From Limibacterium fermenti (GTDB lineage: Bacteria; Bacteroidota; Bacteroidia; Bacteroidales; Dysgonomonadaceae), in the NCBI RefSeq assembly GCF_041902845.1, contig NZ_CP159486.1:1922001-1986000 (forward strand): a DNA stretch of 64,000 nt. The letters are read 5' to 3'. The notes beneath the pieces are model-generated. The model saw only the letters and a list, made by a program, of their open reading frames with translations. It made no database searches and had not been told where the DNA came from. Both the position numbers and the translations under genes were made by a program. Within the stretch, counting starts at the first letter, position 1. Each line of letters opens with the position of its first letter. Shown piece after piece: positions 44,818 to 51,634 of this stretch.

Positions 44818-46401
44818 TCATAAAAGTTCTTTCAATATGCTACCTTTAGCCGCATTGGGCGCCCGGATGCGCAAACGATACGCGACGCTGGGAGCGATTT
44901 GGAGCGCATCGATGGTTTGCTCGATCTTTTGCGGTTTAATATGGTTTCCTAAAAAGAACACGGGCGACAACACCGCATTATTACGCATAAACTGATGGTC
45001 GCCGTTTTGCGAGTCCTCCACGTGCCAACCCGGCTGTAATTCGAGAAAGAGATCGCCCGAAATATTTTTATAGTACCCGTTCCGATAATGCTGCAAGACC
45101 CCGTTATAAGCTCCATGCAACATTTGATAGGAGGTGTACACATCCTGCACTCCGGCCGAAAGCACCAGAAATTCGGCAGCCGTCTTCTGAAAGTCGGCGA
45201 GACTAATTTTTTTATCTTCAATAAGCTTCCGGTCGAAAAAGAATTGACGATTATAATATTTTTTTATCCATTGTTCCCTTCCGTAAACGGCCATCAAGTA
45301 CATATTGAGCAAAGCCTGAGTGCGTTCGGGACGGAAAATACCGTTAGAGGTCACCATGCCTTGCGGAAGAATCTCCTGCTCGTTGAAATAACCGGTGGAA
45401 ACCACAAATATCAGGGCGTTCTTAATCCCGACGGTCTCTTCAATGGCATCCAGCAATTTACCCAACTCCTGATCGAGGCGGTAATACGTGTCCTGTATCT
45501 CGACCGAATAATTCTTATCAAGGGCATTTTCGTAGTTTCCGGCATAAAAAGTAACAGCCAGAAAATCCGGATTCATTCGCTTGCCCAATGAATTGGAGCG
45601 AAGAACCGCTTCGGCTATTTCACGCACTTCCGTATTGACATACGGAGATTGCTTGAACAGTTTCACGCTGTTCTTTTTATCATTTGCAAAGAAATGCTGA
45701 AAGTTATAGATGTTTTTTGTATACGGGAAGGCGTTGTATTGATTTACATCGATGGCCGGACGCCAAGTGATGCTGTTGATCCGGTTGGAGGTCGATTCGA
45801 TACCCCGATTGCGCTGATCCACTACCGGTTGCTTGTTCTTATAAAAAGTCGTTGTGGCCCATTTGCCCGAAAAGTCTTCGATCCAATAAGCGCCGGTAGC
45901 CGCATGTCCGCCCGAGGCCAAAGCCTGCGAGGCATGGGGAGCGAAAGCGAATACATCGGATTGGCCGCCCGAGGCTATTTGCAGTTCGTCGGTAAGAGTC
46001 GACACCTTGACGGGTAGCGGAGAAAGTTTTTCGGTCGTATAATTTCCCAGATATTTATCGTCGGAGAAAGAGGCTGTTTCGCGATTCAAATCGACGGCGA
46101 ACTTATTTTCCGCAATAATGCCGTGATAAGAGGGGTTCGCTCCCGTATAGAGGGTGGTCATGGCCGAAGCACGGTCGATGGCGGGAAAATCGTACGACAC
46201 GTTGGCATAGACCAACCCGCTGTTGAGGAGCCGTTTAAACCCTTTTTCGCCAAAAGTATGCTTAAACATCTCCAGATAGTCACCCCTTAATTGATCGATC
46301 GTAATGCCGACGACCAGTTTTGGAACTTCCGCCGCGACATTCTGTGCACATAACGAAGTGATCGAAAAAAACGCGACTAAAGACGATAATATTTTGATCA
46401 T
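44818..46401 (-). CDS. PafA-like alkaline-phosphatase-superfamily protein, probably inactive
   Basis: 527 residues with a signal peptide (cleavage near SLCAQ). The fold matches the PafA branch of the superfamily: VGITIDQLRGDYLEMF with metal Asp36, YTGANPSYHGI, and IQDTYYRLDQELGKLLDAIEE. Other catalytic residues are missing. The nucleophile segment reads FPAIDRASAMTTL with no Thr in the expected place. The T-D-Y-V-G-H metal site is G-N289-Y-E-N-A293, and the A-D-H-G site is V-S335-T336-G. A catalytically dead, perhaps structural or binding, protein is the best reading. It lies between the DUF4105 gene (55-bp gap) and secA (84-bp gap). Confidence 0.8.
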   Translation of the reverse strand: MIKILSSLVAFFSITSLCAQNVAAEVPKLVVGITIDQLRGDYLEMFKHTFGEKGFKRLLNSGLVYANVSYDFPAIDRASAMTTLYTGANPSYHGIIAENKFAVDLNRETASFSDDKYLGNYTTEKLSPLPVKVSTLTDELQIASGGQSDVFAFAPHASQALASGGHAATGAYWIEDFSGKWATTTFYKNKQPVVDQRNRGIESTSNRINSITWRPAIDVNQYNAFPYTKNIYNFQHFFANDKKNSVKLFKQSPYVNTEVREIAEAVLRSNSLGKRMNPDFLAVTFYAGNYENALDKNYSVEIQDTYYRLDQELGKLLDAIEETVGIKNALIFVVSTGYFNEQEILPQGMVTSNGIFRPERTQALLNMYLMAVYGREQWIKKYYNRQFFFDRKLIEDKKISLADFQKTAAEFLVLSAGVQDVYTSYQMLHGAYNGVLQHYRNGYYKNISGDLFLELQPGWHVEDSQNGDHQFMRNNAVLSPVFFLGNHIKPQKIEQTIDALQIAPSVAYRLRIRAPNAAKGSILKELL

Positions 46402-46456
46402 TTATTTTTTTACTCTCTTATACTGTAAATCACTTAACAAAAACCGTGCAAAAATA

Positions 46457-47710
46457 CTATTGCCCCCACCCTGCTTTCATATATTTAGAGGTTGTAAACC
46501 GTTTGTTTTTACGGATTCTTTTTTTCCGCATAAACACATTCGCCCCCGATCTCATCCACAAACACATTGAAAATGGGATTGTAGCTACCGGAAGTTGTTG
46601 AGGTATCAGCCACCACAAAATCAAGAAAAATGTCAGGACTGCAAAGTTAATAAAATGATAGACATAAACCACGTTTCGCATTGAATTTATCCAAAGCAAC
46701 ACCGCGGCGATCAGCGCGAAAATATTTAGCCATACAAAATTCCAGTTGGGAGAAGTAGCCGGATGTACCGAGAAAAACAGTAAGAAAAAAATAATCAATC
46801 CCCCGATGCCGAACACTCCGAAAAGAAGGGTATCGTATATTTTGATCAATCCGGCACTTTTTACCGGCATCCATTGCACAAGGCTAATAATAATCGTCAA
46901 GAAAAGAAGGACGAATGCTATTCCCAACGGATGGAATATATTTTGTCCGTTATCGGCATTCGTGGGATTAACAGCCGACAACAGCGTTATTTCATTTTTC
47001 ACCAAAGGCAACGGAAGGGTATCGTTTCGCACGACACTGGCCTGCCGCAAAGGTTCCATGAGATACTTCGGAAGGAACATTTTTTGACGCACATCGGCCA
47101 CTTTGTCAGCATCGCTGCCGATAAGCAGATCGACCCCGAACTCCATCCAAGGATAATAATGGAGGCACTCATGAAGAAGATCCCGGAACGTTTGTTCTTT
47201 TGCGGCAGCCGGATAACGAACGGTCCCGTTCAGGTACTTCTCGATCATATCACGAGGGCGCGTAGAACAATTATCGAAAAAATAATTATACCGGTATCCT
47301 CTATTTTCGGGTAAGGAGTTAATATATAAGCCTTCCCACAGAGATTGTTTTTCTTGCGGGGTAAGATTCAATTCCTGTTTGATCACCTCGACGCCTTTTT
47401 GTTTATATTCCGGTAAAAACTGGTCGAATGGAACCACTCCTAATACGTAATCGGTTTCACCCCGCACAAAATGATACATGAAGTGGGGTTGCGACTGGTC
47501 GAAATACCCGTAGTTGAAAACGGCATCGACACCCGTCGAATCATCTTCGACTTGCATAGCCGTGTGTCCATAAACCGAATAAATGGCTCCCGACCAAGGG
47601 GAAGTCGTTAACAGGCTGATTTTTGCCGCATCGCTTAGTTGCACAGGCTGTGAAATAACAAATACTGTATTGACAATCAGGGATAAAAATGCTATGAAAA
47701 CTTTTTTCAT
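46457..47710 (-). CDS. lnb: DUF4105/Lnb-type membrane protein (probable lipoprotein N-acyltransferase)
   Basis: 417 residues: signal peptide (about 1-20), a periplasmic domain (about 25-240) and at least four transmembrane helices (about 262-285, 292-318, 325-345, 350-375). The N-terminal domain carries His49 (VYGHTAMQV) and Cys148 (YNYFFDNCSTRPRDM), a Cys-His pair as in papain-like NlpC/P60 folds. From recalled literature, this family (DUF4105) includes Lnb, reported as the enzyme that adds the third acyl chain to lipoproteins in Bacteroides. Assignment rests on motif and architecture. The promoter is at 47748-47755. Confidence 0.7.
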   Translation of the reverse strand: MKKVFIAFLSLIVNTVFVISQPVQLSDAAKISLLTTSPWSGAIYSVYGHTAMQVEDDSTGVDAVFNYGYFDQSQPHFMYHFVRGETDYVLGVVPFDQFLPEYKQKGVEVIKQELNLTPQEKQSLWEGLYINSLPENRGYRYNYFFDNCSTRPRDMIEKYLNGTVRYPAAAKEQTFRDLLHECLHYYPWMEFGVDLLIGSDADKVADVRQKMFLPKYLMEPLRQASVVRNDTLPLPLVKNEITLLSAVNPTNADNGQNIFHPLGIAFVLLFLTIIISLVQWMPVKSAGLIKIYDTLLFGVFGIGGLIIFFLLFFSVHPATSPNWNFVWLNIFALIAAVLLWINSMRNVVYVYHFINFAVLTFFLILWWLIPQQLPVATIPFSMCLWMRSGANVFMRKKRIRKNKRFTTSKYMKAGWGQ

Positions 47711-47747
47711 AAGAAATGTCTACCTTACTATTCATTGCTTTGAAAGA

Positions 47748-47755
47748 CAAAAGTA
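47748..47755 (-). promoter_or_regulatory. Promoter -7 element of the lnb-like gene
   Basis: Minus-strand TACTTTTG, 38 bp before the start codon and 9 bp after the stop of the restriction-modification cluster. Confidence 0.55.
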
Positions 47756-47763
47756 CATAAATT

Positions 47764-48672
47764 TTAATGATTTTCGGCCATTATGGATCCATTATCGAAA
47801 TTTAGTTCTATGCCGTATTCCAGATAGGGTTCTTTAAGTAAAAAAGATTCAAATTCTTGATTATCATTAAATCCTCTTATTTTTTTTCGATAGTCTGATG
47901 CTATTATAGGATTTTCAATTTCTATTTTTCGGTTTTTACTTATTGCTAAGAAAGTTTTATCTTGATCAATTCCTAGAAATCTCCGATTAGCTAAATTTGC
48001 TGCGACTCCAGTTGTTGAGCTACCTGTAAAAGGATCCAGAATCCAAGCGTTTGACTTCGTTGATGCTAAGATCAACCTTGTTAAAACAGATAGAGGCTTC
48101 TGAGTTGGATGTTTCCCACAAGATTTTTCCCAAGGAGCAATTGCCGGGAGTTTCCAAACATCCTTCATTTGTTTATTCCCATTCAACTGCTTCATTAATT
48201 CATAATTAAAATAATGAGGAACTCTCTCATTTTTTCTAGCCCAAATGATTTGTTCTGTAGAATATGTAAAATATCGACATGAAAAATTAGGGGGCGGATT
48301 TGTTTTTTCCCAAGTTATAACATTTAGAATTTTAAAGCCTAATTCTATGAGTATTTGTCCAATCGAAAAAATATTATGTATCGTTCCACTTATCCAGATA
48401 GTAGCATTTTCTTTCATCTTATCTCGGACAAGTGAGAGCCATTGCCGATTGAAATTATTTACATAATTAAAACCAAAAGATCTGTCCCAATCCCCTTTAT
48501 TAACACTAACAATCTGTCCATTTTGAACAGATGAGCCATTATTGGATAAAAAATAAGGAGGATCTGCAAAAACCATATCAAATTTAAAATCAAATTGAGG
48601 TAATAGCTCTGATGTATCTCCGCGAAGAAGATAGAATCCATTGTCTTCTGATTTGAAATATGGCTTTATCAT
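47764..48672 (-). CDS. DNA adenine/cytosine-N4 methyltransferase, beta class (DpnA-like)
   Basis: 302 residues. Motif IV DPPYFLSNNG (about 37-46) comes before the SAM motif I DPFTGSSTTGVAA (about 220), the beta-type order used by DpnA and other N6-adenine or N4-cytosine enzymes. KHPTQKPLSVLTRLI and FLGIDQD support this. In DpnII-type systems a second methyltransferase of this kind methylates GATC in single-stranded DNA; that role is inferred here from gene context. The gene starts 3 bp after the 174-residue unknown gene. Low GC content relative to lnb and secA suggests transfer of the whole cluster. Confidence 0.85.
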   Translation of the reverse strand: MIKPYFKSEDNGFYLLRGDTSELLPQFDFKFDMVFADPPYFLSNNGSSVQNGQIVSVNKGDWDRSFGFNYVNNFNRQWLSLVRDKMKENATIWISGTIHNIFSIGQILIELGFKILNVITWEKTNPPPNFSCRYFTYSTEQIIWARKNERVPHYFNYELMKQLNGNKQMKDVWKLPAIAPWEKSCGKHPTQKPLSVLTRLILASTKSNAWILDPFTGSSTTGVAANLANRRFLGIDQDKTFLAISKNRKIEIENPIIASDYRKKIRGFNDNQEFESFLLKEPYLEYGIELNFDNGSIMAENH

Positions 48673-48674
48673 AC

Positions 48675-49199
48675 TTATATCTTTAATATACCATTATAAA
48701 GCATCCCTCGTCCTTGGCCAGACCAATATGTAACATCTTGTTCAATAAACAACCACCTTAATAGATTTAAAATCAATTCATAAGATTCTCCATAGATAGG
48801 TAAATTTTCACAATGAACATATGCATTTAAATATGAATAGCAATCATAAATAGATTCTATGCCCATCAATAACAATTGCCATTCTTGGCATGACAAAAAT
48901 TGTTTTTTTATGAGCAGATCATCAAAAATCAAACTATGGGCTGGAGGTTTATCATTACCATTATTCCATATAACATGGTTTTCTATATAAATAACAAAAT
49001 CACAACCTTTGTTTAATCTGCCAGGTCTTTCTAAATAAATACGATTTTCTCCTCTCAATGTTTCTACGAAATAACGATATTTTTTATTCGACTCTTCCTG
49101 AATCCATTGATTCAATATGAATTGCCTCAATAATACTTTATCATTAATTTGGTCTACATTCAATTGTATTTCTTCTGAATTATCTTCTCGAACTGTCAT
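48675..49199 (-). CDS. Unknown protein inside the DpnII-type restriction cluster
   Basis: 174 residues, no family recognised. No signal peptide, helix-turn-helix or nuclease motif is evident. It is acidic at the N-terminus, aromatic-rich later, and ends with WSGQGRGMLYNGILKI. It lies 6 bp after the restriction enzyme gene and 3 bp before the second methyltransferase gene, so it is translated with them. Possible roles are accessory subunit, controller or immunity-like factor; none can be chosen from sequence. Confidence 0.7.
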   Translation of the reverse strand: MTVREDNSEEIQLNVDQINDKVLLRQFILNQWIQEESNKKYRYFVETLRGENRIYLERPGRLNKGCDFVIYIENHVIWNNGNDKPPAHSLIFDDLLIKKQFLSCQEWQLLLMGIESIYDCYSYLNAYVHCENLPIYGESYELILNLLRWLFIEQDVTYWSGQGRGMLYNGILKI

Positions 49200-49204
49200 A
49201 ACAA

Positions 49205-50044
49205 TTAGAACTCTATCGCTTTCTCGTTTATTACTTTCTCAGCAAACAAATGCAAAGTCGTTAGATTATACATGCTTAGAATTATATTAAATGCTTCTTC
49301 TAATTTGTTTTTAGCTAAAAGCCAACCTTGCCCATCTGTAATCCAGACAAATTCATATTTTTCGTATTGATTTATTTTTGGTGCAATATCAGAATAAGAC
49401 CTAGCGGTCTCATTTAACTTTGAGCCTCCAGTGTTATAATAGTTAGTTTCAATCAAGTAGGTTTTATTTTTTGTTTTAATTACAAAATCAAATCTCTTTA
49501 CATCCACACCTAGACTAATAATTTCAAGAAAATCCTTATTGCTCACTTCTTTCTTGTATGGAATCTTAGCACTGTCAAAGATGAGAGAAACTGCTTTAGA
49601 CATATTTTCACCACCTCTATTTTTTCGAGCATTTGTATCCAATCCGACCTCAATTCCAAAAACATAATCAACTAAATTTGTCACATCCTTATTTCTGAAA
49701 ACATCATCTAATCCAGTTTCATGGATATATTCTACAATTTTCTCTGAAGAATCAAAATAAGAATTTAACAAAACAATATTTCCCTCATTATTAAATGTCT
49801 TTGCCTTTTTTCCATTTCTGACAGCAATCAAGATATCTAACACATCGAATGCCTTAGGATTTTCAGAAAAGACTTCTTTGACTGCAGCTTCTAAATCCTC
49901 TTTTCCGATTAGATAATTCAACTGATAAAGTTTTAGCGATATCTTATTTATATTTCCTCTTACTTTATCAAAGTTTGTAAAAGAACTGAGTGTAGCATTA
50001 GTTTCGCTTAGCTGTGATAGAAATAATTTAAATTGTTCCGACAT
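49205..50044 (-). CDS. DpnII/MboI-family type II restriction endonuclease (GATC)
   Basis: 279 residues, the usual length of DpnII-type enzymes, which cut unmethylated GATC. A conserved-looking core is KRFDFVIKTKNKTYLIETNYYNTGGSKLNE (about 175-205), giving an Asp and an E-T-N pair in place of D and E-x-K, as in this family. LDTNARKNRGGENM is also characteristic. Its start lies inside the end of the dam-type gene (17-bp overlap). GATC recognition is inferred from family membership and the partner Dam enzyme. GATC sites are common in the window, so the host must be protected. Confidence 0.85.
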   Translation of the reverse strand: MSEQFKLFLSQLSETNATLSSFTNFDKVRGNINKISLKLYQLNYLIGKEDLEAAVKEVFSENPKAFDVLDILIAVRNGKKAKTFNNEGNIVLLNSYFDSSEKIVEYIHETGLDDVFRNKDVTNLVDYVFGIEVGLDTNARKNRGGENMSKAVSLIFDSAKIPYKKEVSNKDFLEIISLGVDVKRFDFVIKTKNKTYLIETNYYNTGGSKLNETARSYSDIAPKINQYEKYEFVWITDGQGWLLAKNKLEEAFNIILSMYNLTTLHLFAEKVINEKAIEF

Positions 50045-50951
50045 ATTCTATTGTACTAGCATGATTTGTTATTAATAGTTCTTTCAAAAAACCTCTCTTC
50101 TCAGGATTAGCATTGATGTTTCGTTTGGCATCAACCCTTTTGATTGTGAAATCGGAATATAAATTATCAAAAAAGTCATCTTTTGGATTTTTACCTTTTA
50201 CATCCGAATTACTTAAGAGCCAAGAATAACCAAGAAAATTAAGTTTGTCACAAAATCGTTTTAATCTAATTTGTTCGCCGTCATTAAATTCATCTTTTGC
50301 ATAAGAATTAAAACTAGATGTTTCACTTAATGGTTTATAGGGAGGATCGAAATAGAATAACGTATTGTGGTTAGCATAATTGACTGTTTGCTCAAAATCG
50401 CCACACAACAATTCTACTTTTTGTAAAACCTCGCTAACAGCTAATAAATTCGATTTGTCACAAATAGTCGGTTTTTTGTAGCTCCCAATCGGAACATTGA
50501 ATTCATTTTTTCTATTCACACGAAATAAGCCATTAAAACAAGTTCTATTTAAAAATATAAATAACGCAGATTGAACCGATTGTTCTTGCTGTCTTTTGTT
50601 GAATAATTCTCTTTTTTGATAGTAATATTCTTTTTTTTCTTTTTCAGAGTATTCTAATGCGTGATATTCTCCTTGTAAAATTTTCAAAATTGAAATTAAT
50701 TCTTTAGGATTTGATTTGATTGTTTCGTATGTATTTATCAAATCCTCATTAATGTCATTTATCACAGCATATTCTACCTTAGGAAAGTTGTATAGAATCC
50801 AAAACAAAACTGCTCCGCTGCCAACAAAAGGTTCTATATAAGTAAACTTTGTATTCATAATAGATTTGGGAATATTCTTCTTAATCTCAGGAATCAATTG
50901 AGTTTTTCCTCCTGCCCATTTTAAAAAAGGCTTAACTATTTCTTGATTCAT
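50028..50951 (-). CDS. dam: Dam-family N6-adenine DNA methyltransferase (GATC)
   Basis: 307 residues, alpha-class D12 methyltransferase. Motif I is FLKWAGGKTQLIPEI (about 8-22), motif IV is FYFDPPYKPLSETSSF (about 200), and FIFLNRTCFNGLFRVNRKNEFNVP is the family core. It protects GATC from the DpnII-like enzyme encoded next and could also mark the chromosome. First gene of the cluster; its promoter TATCTTTG is at 50987-50994. Confidence 0.92.
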   Translation of the reverse strand: MNQEIVKPFLKWAGGKTQLIPEIKKNIPKSIMNTKFTYIEPFVGSGAVLFWILYNFPKVEYAVINDINEDLINTYETIKSNPKELISILKILQGEYHALEYSEKEKKEYYYQKRELFNKRQQEQSVQSALFIFLNRTCFNGLFRVNRKNEFNVPIGSYKKPTICDKSNLLAVSEVLQKVELLCGDFEQTVNYANHNTLFYFDPPYKPLSETSSFNSYAKDEFNDGEQIRLKRFCDKLNFLGYSWLLSNSDVKGKNPKDDFFDNLYSDFTIKRVDAKRNINANPEKRGFLKELLITNHASTIEYVGTI

Positions 50952-50986
50952 AATCGACTTCCTTATCTTTTATCATTTTACTTTGG

Positions 50987-50994
50987 CAAAGATA
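50987..50994 (-). promoter_or_regulatory. Promoter -7 element of the restriction-modification cluster
   Basis: Minus-strand TATCTTTG, 36 bp before the dam-type start codon, at the left edge of the 21-bp-periodic array. Confidence 0.6.
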
Positions 50995-51000
50995 CGAAAG

Positions 51001-51609
51001 TTCCATCAGATAATCTATTGCTGTTCTCTAATAAATGCACAGATATTTAAAATAAACGGAAGGTTAACACGCATTTTTGACGAATTATTTTATCCGGATT
51101 CTATATCCCCTCATTTTTTGAGAGTGAGACATTCGGTCTTTGGGGTATCTTATCTGGGAAAAAAGGTACTTTGCCCGGGAAATTGAATATTCCGCATAGG
51201 AAATCAATAAGTGCGCATCGAAAATCGAACGCCTCGCAAGGTAAATTCATTACTTTACTACGGTAATTGGGCATTTCACGAGCGTAATTCTATTCCTCGC
51301 AGGGTAAATTGAGCTCTTCACTAAGGAAAAAGATTACTTCACAAGGTAAAAAGACTACTTCGCTTGATCAATTTAACATTACACACAAACAATCGATTAA
51401 CTCACATCTGCAATCGATCATTTCACAAGGTAAATTCATTACTTCACTACGTTAATTGGGCATTTCACGAGCGTAATTCTATTCCTCGCATCAAAAATTG
51501 AACACCCCACTAAAGAAATCGGCTTCCTTGCAAGAGAAACGGCTTACTTCTTATGAAAAATTTAACAATACACGAAAGAAATTTCACTTCTCTGGAAAGA
51601 AATTTAACA
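51001..51609. repeat. 21-bp-periodic array, 29 phased units (22 clear)
   Basis: Cut every 21 bp, this stretch lines up without any insertion or deletion. Units at 51148-51609 (22 units) are clear, those at 51001-51147 weaker. Shared positions: 3-6 T-C-R-C, 13-15 AAT, and A or T at 21. Two 65-bp blocks (51237-51301 and 51426-51490) are nearly identical, differing at two bases, and are 189 bp apart, nine units. Read on the plus strand the units give the heptapeptide trend (L/F/P)-(H/R)-x-x-N-x-x, but six in-frame stops interrupt it. All minus-strand frames have stops. It fills the gap between the DUF5686 stop and the dam promoter. Confidence 0.85.
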
Positions 51610-51634
51610 TTGCAGATGTTCCTCCATCAGCCAA

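Noticed and set aside
47764..50951. Avoidance of GATC as a sign of long-term residence of the restriction system
   Set aside because: GATC sites are plentiful by eye across the window; without a count no claim of depletion or excess is made.
50983..51186. 67-codon plus-strand frame at the start of the 21-bp array
   Set aside because: TTG start, ends at an array stop codon and overlaps the divergent dam promoter; treated as part of the array.
51106..51609. CRISPR array reading of the 21-bp repeats
   Set aside because: Units are contiguous without unique spacers, the repeat is too variable, and no cas gene is present.
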